Shown piece after piece: positions 9,383 to 19,842 of a DNA stretch of 64,000 nucleotides; the first letter of the stretch is position 1; every line of letters begins with the position of its first letter. Origin of the DNA: Mycolicibacterium fortuitum subsp. fortuitum (GTDB lineage: Bacteria > Actinomycetota > Actinomycetes > Mycobacteriales > Mycobacteriaceae); assembly GCF_022179545.1 (NCBI RefSeq), contig NZ_AP025518.1, forward strand, positions 3,596,001 to 3,660,000, in the 5' to 3' direction. The notes beneath the pieces were generated by a model. It did no database searches, was not told the origin of the DNA, and worked only from the letters and a program-made list of their open reading frames with translations. A program made the position numbers and the translations under genes.

Positions 9383-9853
9383 CTAGCCCTGGATCATGTC
9401 GCGACCCGGGTGGGCCTGTTGCCACCCGGCCATCGCGGCATCCCAGTCGGCGCCGTCGAGCGCGGTCAGCGAGGCCGGGAACAACCCGTCCTCCTCTTTG
9501 GCGATGTGGACGTAGAGCTCCTCGATCTCCCTGCGCACCCGCGCCTGATCCGCCGGATCGGTCAGGTCGACCGCCTCAAGGAACCTGGCCAGCTCGCGGT
9601 GTTCGGCCACCAGTGGGTCGATGTGCTCGGCGTAGAGCTCGTCGGTGCGCATGACGGCGAAGAGTCCGTTCTCTTCACCTTGCCAATGGGAGCGCAGCTC
9701 CTCGAACATCTCTGACAGAAGGCGCCGGGCCGCGTCCAGCTCACCGCGGTCAAGGGCACGCACCGCCTCACGACCGTGGTCGACCGCCCGCTCATGCTCG
9801 GCGATGTAATCGCGCAGTAGTGGCATGTCCCGGCACCCGCAGTATTGGCACAT
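9383..9853 (-). CDS. Hemerythrin HHE domain protein
   Basis: 156 residues. An HHE cation-binding four-helix bundle with iron-ligand candidates His/Glu in IAEHERAVDH, SHWQGEENGLF, EHIDPLVAEHREL and VHIAKEEDGLFPA. Hemerythrins bind O2, NO or iron. The extreme N-terminus carries a Cys cluster (CQYCGC) that could bind a metal or act as a redox site. Convergent with the acyl-CoA dehydrogenase gene (3 bp between stops) and downstream of the infC-rpmI-rplT-tsnR operon on the same strand, about 40 bp after tsnR. Confidence 0.88.
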   Translation of the reverse strand: MCQYCGCRDMPLLRDYIAEHERAVDHGREAVRALDRGELDAARRLLSEMFEELRSHWQGEENGLFAVMRTDELYAEHIDPLVAEHRELARFLEAVDLTDPADQARVRREIEELYVHIAKEEDGLFPASLTALDGADWDAAMAGWQQAHPGRDMIQG

Positions 9854-9893
9854 GGTCGACCTCCGCCACCGACCCTAGCCGAGGGGAACAACG

Positions 9894-10661
9894 TCAGGAC
9901 AGCGCGTGCGCACTCGCGTACAAGCAGATCGCTGCGGCAGCAGCAACATTGAGACTCTCGGCGCTGCCGCGCATGGGAATCGTCACCCGCGCGTCTGCTG
10001 CCGCTGCGATCTCGGGCGACAGACCATGTGCCTCGGAACCGAACAGCCATGCCGTCGGTGCCGTGAGATCCACGTCGGGCAGCGATGTTTCACCATCCAG
10101 TGTCGTCGCCAGCACCTGCAGGCCCGCGGCCCGCAAAGCGGCCATCAACGCGTCAACATCGGGCGCCTGCACCACCGGCAGCCCGAATATGCTTCCGGCA
10201 GACGAGCGCAGGCACTTGCCGTTGAAGGGATCGACCGAATTGCCGGCCAGGATCATCGCGTCGGCGCCCATGGCGTCGGCCAGCCGGATCAGCGTTCCGG
10301 CGTTACCGGGCTCGGAGGTCTCCACGGCGACCGCGACCAAGCGCGGCGCGCCGGCCAGCACCTCACCGAGTGACACCTCGGGCATGCGGCACACGGCCAC
10401 CAGGCCGACCGGGGTTACGGTGTCCGACAACGCTTTTGCCGCGCGCTCGGTGACCACCTGCACGGGCGCATCGACCAGCAGGGCCGCGAACCGGTCCAGT
10501 GCCGCCTCGGTCGCGAAGACCTCGGAAACAAGTCCGCGCCGCAACGCGGCCTCGACGAGGTTGGGTCCCTCGGCAAGAAAGCGTGCGGCGCGGCGGCGCC
10601 CGATGTGGCGCTGCAATTTGATCGCAGCAGCCACCCGGGCAGAACGCTCGGTGAGCGTCAG
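9894..10661 (-). CDS. tsnR: TrmH/SpoU-family 23S rRNA methyltransferase
   Basis: S-adenosylmethionine-dependent RNA 2'-O-methyltransferase of the SPOUT class, about 255 residues. N-terminal RNA-binding domain ([20 protein letters not shown]), then the SPOUT motifs: motif 1 [19 protein letters not shown], motif 2 [12 protein letters not shown], motif 3 [19 protein letters not shown]. The alignable N-terminus ([10 protein letters not shown]) begins at a CTG that overlaps the rplT stop codon (CTGA), so translation probably starts at this non-standard codon by coupling; the first standard start is GTG 10634, inside the conserved region. Matches Rv1644 in type and operon position. Confidence 0.88.
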   Translation of the reverse strand: MTLTERSARVAAAIKLQRHIGRRRAARFLAEGPNLVEAALRRGLVSEVFATEAALDRFAALLVDAPVQVVTERAAKALSDTVTPVGLVAVCRMPEVSLGEVLAGAPRLVAVAVETSEPGNAGTLIRLADAMGADAMILAGNSVDPFNGKCLRSSAGSIFGLPVVQAPDVDALMAALRAAGLQVLATTLDGETSLPDVDLTAPTAWLFGSEAHGLSPEIAAAADARVTIPMRGSAESLNVAAAAAICLYASAHALS

Positions 10662-11047
10662 GCGGCCTCTCCGGAGGGCGCATTGACATCCTCGGGGAGC
10701 GCGGCCTTGGCAACCTCGACCAGCGCGGTGAACGCGGCGGCATCGCTGACGGCGATCTCGGCCAGGTTCTTGCGGTCCACCTCGACGCCCGCGGCCTTGA
10801 GGCCCTGGATCAGGCGGTTGTAGGTGATGTCGTTGGCGCGGGCCGCGGCGTTGATACGCGAGATCCACAGCTTGCGGAACTCACCCTTGCGGGCGCGACG
10901 GTCCCGGTAGGCGTAGGTCAGTGAGTGGAGCTGCTGCTCCTTGGCCTTGCGGTACAGGCGGGACCGCTGGCCGCGGTAGCCCTTCGAGGCCTTGAGGACT
11001 GTGCGCCGCTTCTTCTGGGCGTTGAGTGCGCGCTTCACGCGTGCCAT
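10658..11047 (-). CDS. rplT: 50S ribosomal protein L20
   Basis: 129 residues, standard length and sequence ([40 protein letters not shown]). Binds 23S rRNA early in large-subunit assembly. Third gene of the infC-rpmI-rplT-tsnR operon. Its stop codon overlaps the proposed tsnR start. In other bacteria L20 represses this operon; the infC leader here is separately structured. Confidence 0.98.
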   Translation of the reverse strand: MARVKRALNAQKKRRTVLKASKGYRGQRSRLYRKAKEQQLHSLTYAYRDRRARKGEFRKLWISRINAAARANDITYNRLIQGLKAAGVEVDRKNLAEIAVSDAAAFTALVEVAKAALPEDVNAPSGEAA

Positions 11048-11087
11048 GGGATGTTCCTATTCTCGTTCGGTACAGGGAGCGGCGGGT

Positions 11088-11282
11088 CTAGCCGTTGAGC
11101 ATCTTGTTGACACGCTTGGTGTCGTTGGCTGCCACCACGGTGCGGCCGTCGAGGCGGCGGGTGCGCTTGGTGGCCTTGTGCTCCAGCAGGTGGCGGCGGC
11201 CGGCCTTCTGGCGCACGATCTTGCCGGTCCCGGTCTTGCGGAAGCGCTTCGATGCTCCGCTGTGGGTCTTCGCCTTGGGCAT
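11088..11282 (-). CDS. rpmI: 50S ribosomal protein L35
   Basis: 64 residues beginning [20 protein letters not shown], the typical L35 sequence with a basic C-terminal half ([15 protein letters not shown]). Second gene of the operon, 24 bp after infC and 40 bp before rplT. Confidence 0.98.
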   Translation of the reverse strand: MPKAKTHSGASKRFRKTGTGKIVRQKAGRRHLLEHKATKRTRRLDGRTVVAANDTKRVNKMLNG

Positions 11283-11306
11283 GAATCCTCAGTTCTGTCT
11301 GTGAAA

Positions 11307-11906
<600 letters not shown>

Positions 11907-11910
11907 GGGG

Positions 11911-11916
11911 CCTCCT
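11911..11916 (-). promoter_or_regulatory. Strong ribosome binding site deciding the ATC start of infC
   Basis: AGGAGG on the minus strand, 4 nt before ATC. It fixes the non-standard start, since no other start codon lies within reach. Confidence 0.85.
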
Positions 11917-11921
11917 ATGTT

Positions 11922-11940
11922 GGGTCTGCTGAGGAGACCC
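11922..11940 (-). other. Leader hairpin before infC RBS
   Basis: GGGTCT / AGACCC, a 6-bp stem with a 7-nt loop, whose edge is 5 nt from the AGGAGG of infC. It could limit ribosome access and so take part in regulation. Confidence 0.45.
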
Positions 11941-11970
11941 CGCCCATCTGCATCTCTGCCCTGACGAACA

Positions 11971-11994
11971 GAAAAGCCCTGCTCGAAGCAGGGC
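11971..11994 (-). terminator. Attenuator-like hairpin in the infC leader
   Basis: On the minus strand GCCCTGCT-tcg-AGCAGGGC is followed by TTTTC: a perfect 8-bp GC-rich stem with a short U-run, the form of an intrinsic terminator. It lies inside the transcribed leader about 65 nt before infC, so it could control read-through into the ribosomal operon. Confidence 0.55.
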
Positions 11995-12159
11995 CCAATG
12001 CCGACCGATCACGGCTTGCGCCGCCTGCACCTCCCACTGTGGGAGCACAGAACCGGCGTCCGAGGACACCGGCGACCGGACCGTTGTACCTTGTGGCCAA
12101 CGGTGGGAGTGGGACTCCACTTGCTGTCCCTGACATGAGCCGGGACGGTCGCGCATGAC

Positions 12160-12165
12160 AGTCTA
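12160..12165 (-). promoter_or_regulatory. -10 box (TAGACT) for the infC operon
   Basis: TAGACT on the minus strand fits TANNNT and would start a leader of about 246 nt running to the infC ATC. The 11907-12171 stretch carries no gene, only this promoter and the two leader hairpins. Confidence 0.45.
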
Positions 12166-12171
12166 GCAGCT

Positions 12172-12531
12172 ATGACCGATCCGACCGAAACGCCCGACGA
12201 CGCGACGCCGCAGGTGCGGGAGCTTGCCGACATTCCCGCCGTGGAGGTGATCACCCGGGCGGCGCTCATGTTGATGAGCGCCGCGGCCGAGAAGATCGGG
12301 CTTTCTGCCGAGGACCCCGAGGACAGCCCGCACCGCGACCTCGACGAGGCCCGTCGGGTCATCACCGCACTGGCCGGGCTGGTGACCGCCTCGGCCGAGT
12401 ACCTGGGGCCGCACGCAGGCCCGGTGCGCGACGGACTCAAGAGCCTGCAGTTGGCGTTCCGGGAAGCCAGCGCACACCCGGACGAACCGGGTAAGGGCCC
12501 TGGCGAAAAGTACACCGGCCCGGTCTGGTGA
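12172..12531 (+). CDS. DUF1844 family protein
   Basis: 119 residues of the DUF1844 family, small helical proteins often encoded beside infC in actinobacteria; no function is established. The conserved helix LADIPAVEVITRAALMLM and the segment LDEARRVITALAGLV are recognisable. Acidic N-terminus, no signal peptide or membrane segment. Transcribed divergently from the infC operon and followed by an inverted repeat ahead of lysX. Confidence 0.85.
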   Translation: MTDPTETPDDATPQVRELADIPAVEVITRAALMLMSAAAEKIGLSAEDPEDSPHRDLDEARRVITALAGLVTASAEYLGPHAGPVRDGLKSLQLAFREASAHPDEPGKGPGEKYTGPVW

Positions 12532-12554
12532 ACACCTGAGCGGTGTCTGTGCGT

Positions 12555-12583
12555 GCGCTCAACCCAATTGACGGGTTGAGCGC
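12555..12583. repeat. Inverted repeat between DUF1844 gene and lysX
   Basis: GCGCTCAACCC-7 nt-GGGTTGAGCGC, perfect 11-bp arms, ending 1 bp before the lysX -10 box. It could terminate the upstream gene (no U-run follows) or be an operator for lysX; the position over the promoter favours regulation. Confidence 0.5.
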
Positions 12584-12584
12584 C

Positions 12585-12590
12585 TATTCT
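12585..12590 (+). promoter_or_regulatory. -10 box (TATTCT) of lysX
   Basis: TATTCT, matching TANNNT, ends 8 nt before ATG 12599, consistent with a leaderless transcript. Confidence 0.55.
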
Positions 12591-12598
12591 CCCGGCTT

Positions 12599-15500
12599 AT
12601 GACCGTCATCAGCCGGGGCCGTCGCACCGGGGTCCAGCCCGCGTCGAGGTTCTCCTGGGTACCCGCAGCAGCCGGCTGGATCGTCGGGGTGATCGCCACC
12701 CTGTCGCTGATCGCCAGCGTGTCTCCGGCGGTCCGCTGGTTGATCCAGGTGCCGCGAGAGTTCGTCAACGACTACATCTTCAACTTCCCCGACACCAGCT
12801 TCGCGTGGGCGTTCGTGCTGGCACTGCTGGCCGCGGCGCTGGCCGCCCGCAAGCGGATCGCCTGGTGGATCCTGGTGCTCTACATGGTGGGCGCCATCGG
12901 CTGGAACCTGGGCGACCTCGCCGCCGGTGGCGACACTCTGTCCGAGGATGTCGGCGAGGTCATCGGCGTGGTGTTCCACGTGGCCGCCATCGCAGCGCTG
13001 GTCCTGGCCCGCAACCAGTTCTGGGCCAAGGTGCGCCGCGGCGCGCTGCTCAAATCCGCCGTGGTACTGGTCGCGGGCATGGCGATCGGCATCCTGGCCG
13101 CCTGGGGGCTGCTGGAACTCTTCCCCGGAACCCTCGCCCCGGAATGGCGCTTGCTCTACGCGGTCAACCGGGTGAGCGGATTCGCCACCGTGCCGACCGA
13201 GGTTTTCGAGGGCTACTCGCACACCTTCCTCAACGCGATCTTCGGCCTGTTCGGCGCTTTGGCGTTGATGACCGCCGCGATCGTGCTGTTCCAGTCACAA
13301 CGGGCCACCAACGCGCTGACCGGCGAGGACGAATCAGCGATCCGCGGGCTCTTGGAGGCCTACGGCAAGAACGATTCGCTGGGGTACTTCGCCACCCGCC
13401 GCGACAAGTCGGTGGTGTTCGCGCCCAACGGCCGGGCCGCGATCGCCTACCGCGTGGAGGTGGGTGTATGTCTGGCCGGCGGTGATCCGGTCGGAGACCC
13501 CAAAGCATGGCCGCAGGCCATCGCCGCCTGGCTGCAGCTGTGCCAGACCTACGGCTGGGCCCCGGGCGTCATGGGCGCCAGTTCGGCAGCCGCCGAGGCG
13601 TTCCGTGCCGCCGGGCTGAACGCGCTTCAGCTCGGCGACGAGGCCATCCTGTACCCGGACCGCTTTCGGCTGTCCGGGCCGGACATGCGCGCGGTGCGAC
13701 AGGCGGTCACCCGGGCCCGGCGGGCCGGGACCTCGGTGCGCATGCGACGCCACCGCGAGCTGGACGACGCCGAGATGGCCGAGGTGATCCGGCGCGCCGA
13801 CGCCTGGCGCGACACCGAGACCGAACGCGGCTTCTCGATGGCACTGGGCCGGCTGGGCGATCCTGCCGACGGGGACTGTCTGCTCGTCGAGGCGGTGCAG
13901 CAGCGCGACGGTAGCTCCGAACCCGAGGTGGTCGCACTGCTCTCGCTGGTGCCGTGGGGCACCAACGGCGTCTCGCTCGACGTGATGCGTCGCTCCCCGC
14001 AATCGCCCAACGGCACCATCGAACTGATGGTGAGCGAGCTGTGCATGCAGTCCGAAAGCATTGGTGTCAGCCGGATTTCACTCAACTTCGCGATGTTCCG
14101 GTCGGCCTTCCAACAGGGCGCACAGCTGGGCGCCGGTCCGGTGGCCCGGCTGTGGCGGGCACTGCTGGTGTTCTTCTCCCGGTGGTGGCAGCTGGAGACT
14201 CTGTACCGCTCCAACATGAAGTACCAACCCGAGTGGGTTCCCCGCTACGCCTGCTACGAGGACGCTCGGCTGATCCCACGGGTCGGGGTGGCCTCGGTGA
14301 TCGCCGAGGGATTCCTGGTCCTGCCGTTCTCGCGGCGGAACAAGCAGCACACCGGCGAGCACGTCGCGGCCCCTGCCGATCTGGTGGGTTCGGGCCGGTT
14401 GCACCACGACGGCAGCGCCCCGGACCTGTCCGGCCTGGCGATCGACCCGGCTGACGGTGACGAACAACAGCGACTCCCCGAGCAGGTTCGCGTCCGAATG
14501 GCCAAACTCCGGCAGTTGCAGGCCAACGGTGTGGACGCGTATCCGGTGGGCCAGGCCCCCAGCCACACCGTCGCCGCCGCACTGGAATCGGTGAACGACA
14601 ACACCCTCACCGTCGCCGGCCGCGTCCTGCGAATCCGGGATTACGGCGGTGTGCTGTTCGCCCAGCTGCGGGACTGGTCCGGAGAAGTCCAGCTGCTGCT
14701 CGACAACGCCCGCCTGACCCGAGCCGCGACCGCCGACTTCACCGCAACCATCGACCTCGGCGATCTGATCGAGGTCACCGGTTCGATGGGCAGCAGTCGC
14801 AACGGCACCCGATCACTGCTGGTCGACAGTTGGCGACTGATCGGCAAATGCCTGCGCCCCTTGCCGGACAAGTGGAAGGGCCTGACCGACCAGGAGGCCC
14901 GGGTGCGGGCCCGCTACGTGGACCTCGCGGTCAACACCGAGGCGCGGGACCTGATCCGGGCTCGCAGCGGCGCCCTGCAGGCCATCCGGGAAACGTTGTA
15001 TGCCAAGGGTTTTCTTGAGGTCGAAACCCCGATCCTGCAACAGATCCACGGCGGCGCCAACGCCCGGCCGTTCCTGACCCACATCAACGCCTACGACCTG
15101 GACCTGTACCTGCGGATCGCACCCGAGCTCTATCTCAAGCGGTTGTGTGTCGGTGGGGTGGAGCGGGTCTTCGAACTGGGTCGCGCATTCCGCAACGAGG
15201 GCGTGGATTTCAGCCACAACCCGGAGTTCACCCTGTTGGAGGCCTATCAGGCCCACGCTGACTACAACGTGTGGATCGACGGTTGCCGCGAGCTGATCCA
15301 GAATGCCGCCCAGGCCGCCAACGGAGCCCAGGTCTTCATGCGGCCCCGCCCGAACGACCCGGCCGGGGTTCTGGAGCCGGTGGACATCTCGGGTGAGTGG
15401 GCGGTCAAGACCGTGCACGACGCGGTGTCGGAGGCCCTCGGTGAGCACGTCACCGTCGAGACGGATCTGGCGACGCTGCGTCGGCTGTGCGATACGGCGC

Positions 15501-15937
15501 GTATCCCCTACCTGACCCACTGGGACGCGGGCGCGGTCGTGCTGGAGATGTACGAGCACCTCGTCGAGGACCGCACCGAAGAACCCACGTTCTACAAGGA
15601 TTTTCCGACCTCGGTGTCCCCGCTGACCCGGCCGCACCGCAGCATCCCCGGAGTTGCCGAACGCTGGGATCTGGTGGCCTGGGGAGTCGAACTGGGCACC
15701 GCCTACAGCGAGCTCACCGACCCCGTCGAACAGCGCCGCCGCCTCCAGGAACAATCGTTGCTGGCCGCGGGCGGCGACCCCGAGGCAATGGAGCTCGACG
15801 AGGACTTCCTGCAGGCCATGGAGTACGCGATGCCGCCGACGGGCGGTCTCGGCATGGGCGTGGACCGCGTGGTCATGTTGATAACTGGCCGTAGCATCCG
15901 CGAAACGCTGCCGTTTCCCCTGGCCAAACCTCGTTAG
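12599..15937 (+). CDS. lysX: Bifunctional lysylphosphatidylglycerol synthetase / lysyl-tRNA synthetase
   Basis: 1112 residues, a fusion that makes Lys-tRNA and transfers lysine to phosphatidylglycerol, giving resistance to cationic peptides. The N-terminal membrane part has about six or seven helices (first near [18 protein letters not shown]). A cytosolic MprF transferase domain (DUF2156, about 230-580) follows, with [17 protein letters not shown] and [16 protein letters not shown]. Then a linker, an OB-fold anticodon domain (about 660-760), and a class II LysRS core with the motif [17 protein letters not shown], motif 2 [20 protein letters not shown] and motif 3 [12 protein letters not shown]. 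Corresponds to Rv1640c. The start is supported by a -10 box 8 nt upstream. Confidence 0.96.
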   Translation: MTVISRGRRTGVQPASRFSWVPAAAGWIVGVIATLSLIASVSPAVRWLIQVPREFVNDYIFNFPDTSFAWAFVLALLAAALAARKRIAWWILVLYMVGAIGWNLGDLAAGGDTLSEDVGEVIGVVFHVAAIAALVLARNQFWAKVRRGALLKSAVVLVAGMAIGILAAWGLLELFPGTLAPEWRLLYAVNRVSGFATVPTEVFEGYSHTFLNAIFGLFGALALMTAAIVLFQSQRATNALTGEDESAIRGLLEAYGKNDSLGYFATRRDKSVVFAPNGRAAIAYRVEVGVCLAGGDPVGDPKAWPQAIAAWLQLCQTYGWAPGVMGASSAAAEAFRAAGLNALQLGDEAILYPDRFRLSGPDMRAVRQAVTRARRAGTSVRMRRHRELDDAEMAEVIRRADAWRDTETERGFSMALGRLGDPADGDCLLVEAVQQRDGSSEPEVVALLSLVPWGTNGVSLDVMRRSPQSPNGTIELMVSELCMQSESIGVSRISLNFAMFRSAFQQGAQLGAGPVARLWRALLVFFSRWWQLETLYRSNMKYQPEWVPRYACYEDARLIPRVGVASVIAEGFLVLPFSRRNKQHTGEHVAAPADLVGSGRLHHDGSAPDLSGLAIDPADGDEQQRLPEQVRVRMAKLRQLQANGVDAYPVGQAPSHTVAAALESVNDNTLTVAGRVLRIRDYGGVLFAQLRDWSGEVQLLLDNARLTRAATADFTATIDLGDLIEVTGSMGSSRNGTRSLLVDSWRLIGKCLRPLPDKWKGLTDQEARVRARYVDLAVNTEARDLIRARSGALQAIRETLYAKGFLEVETPILQQIHGGANARPFLTHINAYDLDLYLRIAPELYLKRLCVGGVERVFELGRAFRNEGVDFSHNPEFTLLEAYQAHADYNVWIDGCRELIQNAAQAANGAQVFMRPRPNDPAGVLEPVDISGEWAVKTVHDAVSEALGEHVTVETDLATLRRLCDTARIPYLTHWDAGAVVLEMYEHLVEDRTEEPTFYKDFPTSVSPLTRPHRSIPGVAERWDLVAWGVELGTAYSELTDPVEQRRRLQEQSLLAAGGDPEAMELDEDFLQAMEYAMPPTGGLGMGVDRVVMLITGRSIRETLPFPLAKPR

Positions 15938-15963
15938 CAGGTTCCTCACAGCCGATCCCAAGA

Positions 15964-17346
15964 ATGGGCGGCGACGATATTGCTGTGACGTTCACTCACC
16001 ACCTGTCCTTGATGCACGGCTGGGTTCCGACCAGCATCCAAGTCATCACCGCCGTGGTGTTGATCGCCGCAATCGGTTGGCGCTCCCGGCGCTGGGCGCT
16101 CATCTGGCTGCCGTTCGCCGCCGCCGTCGGCGGCATCCTGGTCGCGGGCACCAACTGGTACATCGAGTCCGAGGGGTTGGCGGGCAACCCGGCACCGCGG
16201 TCGCTGTGGGTGTGGATCGCATTGACCGGTGTGGCGGTCGTGATCCTGGCCGCAGGCTGGCGCGGCAGTCGGTGGTGGCGGCGCGGAACGGCCGTCATGG
16301 CGGTGCCGCTGACACTGCTCTGCACGGCCCTGGCACTGAATCTGTGGGTCGGTTACTTCCCGTGGGTGCAGACCGCGTGGAACCAGTTGACCGCCGGCCC
16401 CCTGCCCGACCAGACCGATCAGGTCACGGTGGCGGCCATGCAGCGCCAAGGCACCATTCCCGCCAAGGGCAGTGTGGTCCCCGTCGACATTCCCAGCACC
16501 GCATCAGGTTTCCGGCACCGCGGTGAGTACGTGTACCTGCCGCCGGCATGGTTCGCCTCCAATCCGGCGCCGCAGTTGCCGACCGTCATGATGATCGGAG
16601 GCGAGTTCAACACGCCCGCCGACTGGATGCGGGCCGGCAACGTGATCAAGGCGATGGACGAATTCGCCGCCGCACACCACGGGTACGCACCGGTTTTGGC
16701 ATTCGTCGACCCTGGCGGCACCTTCAACAACGACACCGAATGCGTCAACGGCAAGCGCGGAAATTCCGCCGACCATCTCACCAAAGACGTTGTGCCTTAT
16801 ATGAACAGCCACTACGGCGTGAAACCGACCGCTGACGGCTGGGGCGTCGTCGGCTGGTCCATGGGCGGCACCTGCGCGGTGGACCTGGCCGTGATGCACC
16901 CCGAACTGTTCAGCGCCTTCGTCGACATCGCCGGCGACATCGGTCCGAACTCGGGCACCAAGGCGCAGACCATCGACCGCCTGTTCGGCGGCAACGCTGC
17001 GGCCTGGGACTCCTTCGACCCGACCACGGTGATCAACCGCCACGGCCAGTACGACCGGACGGCCGGCTGGTTCGACGTCAACGACACGTCCACACCGGGC
17101 AAGCCGCCGGCTCGCGCCAACGACCAGGCCAAGGCCGCCAACACTCTGTGCGCACTCGGCTCCAAGCACGGGATCGCCTGCGCTGTGGTAACCCACCAGG
17201 GCACCCACGACTGGCCGTTCGCCAGCCACGCGTTCACCGCGGCGCTCCCCTGGCTTGCCGGTGTGATCGGCACGCCGCAGGCTCCCGCGGTCGGACTTCC
17301 GCAGTCATCGCCATCAGCGGCCTTCATTCAGACCGCCGCCAAGTAG
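15964..17346 (+). CDS. Membrane-anchored alpha/beta hydrolase (esterase D/mycolyltransferase-like)
   Basis: 460 residues. The first about 130 residues hold four hydrophobic helices (for example IQVITAVVLIAAIGW and LWVWIALTGVAVVILAAGW). An extracytoplasmic alpha/beta hydrolase domain follows, with nucleophile elbow GWSMGG, an oxyanion region PTVMMIGGEFNTPADW and a catalytic His near THDWPFASHAF. The domain resembles the esterase/antigen-85-like family. Substrate unknown; a cell-envelope lipid ester is an inference. Follows lysX by 26 bp on the same strand and ends 3 bp from the convergent unknown gene. GTG 15985 is an alternative start. Confidence 0.82.
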   Translation: MGGDDIAVTFTHHLSLMHGWVPTSIQVITAVVLIAAIGWRSRRWALIWLPFAAAVGGILVAGTNWYIESEGLAGNPAPRSLWVWIALTGVAVVILAAGWRGSRWWRRGTAVMAVPLTLLCTALALNLWVGYFPWVQTAWNQLTAGPLPDQTDQVTVAAMQRQGTIPAKGSVVPVDIPSTASGFRHRGEYVYLPPAWFASNPAPQLPTVMMIGGEFNTPADWMRAGNVIKAMDEFAAAHHGYAPVLAFVDPGGTFNNDTECVNGKRGNSADHLTKDVVPYMNSHYGVKPTADGWGVVGWSMGGTCAVDLAVMHPELFSAFVDIAGDIGPNSGTKAQTIDRLFGGNAAAWDSFDPTTVINRHGQYDRTAGWFDVNDTSTPGKPPARANDQAKAANTLCALGSKHGIACAVVTHQGTHDWPFASHAFTAALPWLAGVIGTPQAPAVGLPQSSPSAAFIQTAAK

Positions 17347-17349
17347 CGC

Positions 17350-18441
17350 TCAGTAGTCGGATTCGGCGGCGAGCACCTCGGCCAGGAAGCCGTCCTCGCC
17401 GGGTGCGGCCAGGCGCGCCCGGGCGAACGCCCGCACCCGACCGCGGGCCTCGGCGGACTCGGTGGCGCCGGCGGCGCCGACCCGCACCGCCGTGCCTGTC
17501 CAGTCCAGATTCCACGCCTCGGTCTCGGTGAGCGGCTGCCCATCCGGGCCGTGCAGTGCCACGACGGCGCGACCGGCAGCGTCGAGGGCACCGGAGCCGT
17601 GCACCCCGGAACGGCGCAGTTCCACCTCGATGCCCGACGGCGAATCGGGACCCACGAGCGCCACCCGCACCGCCGCTCGGGCACCGTCACTGCCCGCGGT
17701 CACCGACCACTCGAGCGAGTTCTCGGCGGCGTCGAAGACTCCCGGCGGCACGGCCGACCAGGGCACGGTGGCGGTCCCGCCGGCGATCGAGCCGGTCCCG
17801 TTCAGCCCGTCGGCGGCACCGGCGGCCAGGGCGTAATCGTCGCGCCGCGGTGCAGCTGCGGCGGTTTCGGGCCAATCCAGCCCGATGTCACCGGCCAGCT
17901 CACGACAATCCTCGACCAACGCTGCCAGCCGTGGGTCACCTTGCCCGGCAAGGGCATTCAAGTCCGCCATGTGCGGTGCCAACAGGGCCGCGGCATCCGA
18001 ATCCAGGGTGTCGTCGGTGAAGAAATCCTCGGCGGCCACGGTCAGCAGCGCCAGTTCGGCATCCAGTACCGGTCGCGTCAGCGCAGCGATGCCCTCACGG
18101 TCACTGGCCGGCCACCATCGCCGCAGCCAATGGCCGATCGCCAACCGCCGCAAGACATTCGTCGTCCGAGGCAACACCTCGACGCCGGGTAGGTCGACCG
18201 ATTGCCCGGGCTGTCGGTGGCCCAGCGCATCCAGGAGCCTGACGTGACCGGATTCCCCGAGCACCCGCCACAACCAGTCGGCACGGTCGGGGTCGGTGAA
18301 CGTGATGGATGGTGAGGCGCCGGCGTCGTCGTCCACGACCCAGGACAAGACGGCTCCGCCGACTTCCAGCACAGCGACCAGAGGTACGTCGGCGGCCGTC
18401 GGCGCGGTGCTCCAAAGCCCGCCGTCAGAGACCAATCTCAC
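17350..18441 (-). CDS. Unknown protein, second gene of the 18-20 kb pair
   Basis: 363 residues, acidic, no signal peptide or membrane helix; not recognised. The N-terminal part (about 1-130) is mixed alpha/beta and ends in a Trp-rich helix (IGHWLRRWWPASDREG). The middle is an acidic helical stretch (LTVAAEDFFTDDTLDSDAAA). The C-terminal half reads as beta-rich and could be an immunoglobulin-like or lipocalin-like fold, followed by a final helix (RGRVRAFARARL). GTG start overlaps the preceding stop (GTGA), so it is coupled to the 446-residue protein and probably its partner. Confidence 0.7.
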   Translation of the reverse strand: MRLVSDGGLWSTAPTAADVPLVAVLEVGGAVLSWVVDDDAGASPSITFTDPDRADWLWRVLGESGHVRLLDALGHRQPGQSVDLPGVEVLPRTTNVLRRLAIGHWLRRWWPASDREGIAALTRPVLDAELALLTVAAEDFFTDDTLDSDAAALLAPHMADLNALAGQGDPRLAALVEDCRELAGDIGLDWPETAAAAPRRDDYALAAGAADGLNGTGSIAGGTATVPWSAVPPGVFDAAENSLEWSVTAGSDGARAAVRVALVGPDSPSGIEVELRRSGVHGSGALDAAGRAVVALHGPDGQPLTETEAWNLDWTGTAVRVGAAGATESAEARGRVRAFARARLAAPGEDGFLAEVLAAESDY

Positions 18442-19778
18442 TCTGCCACCTGCACTTCCAGCATCGCCTTGATTCGCTGCCGGTGATCCAGGCTTACCGA
18501 TCTGGCCACGCCCTCCAGCAGCGACCGCAGGTCGTCGACGTCCGTGCAGGGCTCCTGCCACACATCGCGGCCGTGCAACCGCGCCCAGAGGCGGCTCAGA
18601 TAGGGGCGGCGGAAGGCGGCGAGCTCGTCGATGACCTGCCGCTGTCGCGGATGCACCGCCGTGCCTGCCGCAAGGTAGCGGCGGGCGTGCAGCACATAGG
18701 CCTCCTTGGCCAGCCGAGCTTGGATGCGAGCCGACAGTTGGTAGCGTCCTCGGGCCGACGCCTCGAGCGGGTGCAGGTCAGTAGCCACCTCGATGCCGGC
18801 CAGCAGCCCGGCCTGGTTGTCCTCGCCGAGCAGCCCCCATGGCGAGCAGGCCCGGTCCACCTCCTCGGCGCACAACAGTGGAATGTCGGGCAGCTCGTCG
18901 CGGTCGAGCGCCCGGCGCAAGGTCGCCCGCACCCGATCCACCACGCTGCGGTCCAGCGGCCGGTCCCCTTCGACAGGGCCGGTGACGGAAGGGTGTTGTT
19001 GCGGCTCAACCGAACTCAGCCCCACATCGGCGATCGACCAGGGCAGTTCGTTGTCGGCGCAACGCGCCCCGGCGCCCAGGTTGTACGGCGTGTGGTCGGC
19101 CACCAGCGCCGACCACACCCGCTGCCGGGCCGCCTCGGCACGGTGGCTGTCGGCCGGGCCTAGCACGGTGGCCAGCCCTGCGAAGAACGGACCGGTGATC
19201 GCGGTGGAGGCGACGACGTCATGCCAACTACGGTCGAGTTGACGACGCAGCCGGTCGATGACATGCGGATCGGCGACGTACTGGTTGAGGGACTCGATTG
19301 CCGTGCGATCGCGGCCCTGATGCAGATCGGCCAACGCTTCGGCAGCCACCTGTGCCTTGTCCGGCCCGGGGGCGCCTCGGGTCACCGCAAGTTCGAAGCA
19401 CACCGGGAAATAAAGTTCCTGCGCGTTACCGGTGGTGATTCGCAGCCGTCGGCGCTGTTGTTTGAGCTCGACGAACCAGGCAGCCGCGGCACGCAGCTGT
19501 GGACCGTTGCCCAGCAGTTGCGCATGCAGCTCGGTGGCCACCTCGGGTGCCAGCACCGGTGCCGAAAAGTGGGTATTGGTACGCAGCCGAAGCACCAGCG
19601 GGTCGATGATCCGTTTGACGGTCCGGCGCAGCGGCCCACCGTCGTCACCGCTGAACACCTCGACCCCGGGACCCAGAGCGCGCCACGCCCGGTCGATCAC
19701 CGCGCGGCGTGGTTGAGTGGCAGCGGCGCCCGAGTCAGGGCCGGCCTGAACCCCAGACGTCTCGGACCCGATGCTCAC
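18438..19778 (-). CDS. Unknown protein coupled to the gene at 17350, near the CHAT protease
   Basis: About 446 residues from GTG 19778; not recognised. Mostly helical and soluble, with an Arg-rich segment (VELKQQRRRLRITTG), a central segment RVWSALVADHTPYNLGAGAR and a helical C-terminal third. The open frame continues 103 codons upstream, but that part overlaps the oppositely oriented gene at 19843 and reads as non-coding (Arg/Ser-rich). A TATCCT -10 box ends 7 nt before GTG 19778 and fixes the start. Forms a two-gene unit with the downstream protein and lies just beyond the CHAT gene on the same strand. Confidence 0.7.
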   Translation of the reverse strand: MSIGSETSGVQAGPDSGAAATQPRRAVIDRAWRALGPGVEVFSGDDGGPLRRTVKRIIDPLVLRLRTNTHFSAPVLAPEVATELHAQLLGNGPQLRAAAAWFVELKQQRRRLRITTGNAQELYFPVCFELAVTRGAPGPDKAQVAAEALADLHQGRDRTAIESLNQYVADPHVIDRLRRQLDRSWHDVVASTAITGPFFAGLATVLGPADSHRAEAARQRVWSALVADHTPYNLGAGARCADNELPWSIADVGLSSVEPQQHPSVTGPVEGDRPLDRSVVDRVRATLRRALDRDELPDIPLLCAEEVDRACSPWGLLGEDNQAGLLAGIEVATDLHPLEASARGRYQLSARIQARLAKEAYVLHARRYLAAGTAVHPRQRQVIDELAAFRRPYLSRLWARLHGRDVWQEPCTDVDDLRSLLEGVARSVSLDHRQRIKAMLEVQVAE

Positions 19779-19785
19779 CGGCACC

Positions 19786-19791
19786 AGGATA
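19786..19791 (-). promoter_or_regulatory. -10 box (TATCCT) of the 18.4-19.8 kb gene
   Basis: TATCCT on the minus strand, 7 nt before GTG 19778, fits a leaderless start and shows the unknown pair has its own promoter, separate from the TPR-CHAT pair. Confidence 0.5.
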
Positions 19792-19842
19792 GAGGCGCCG
19801 AAGTTGGGTTCGGTAGCGGTCACCCGGCCGGACCCTTGGGAC

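Noticed and set aside
14813..15961. A 382-codon open frame opposite the LysRS part of lysX
   Set aside because: Antisense to conserved aminoacyl-tRNA synthetase sequence, with no ribosome site or recognisable domain.
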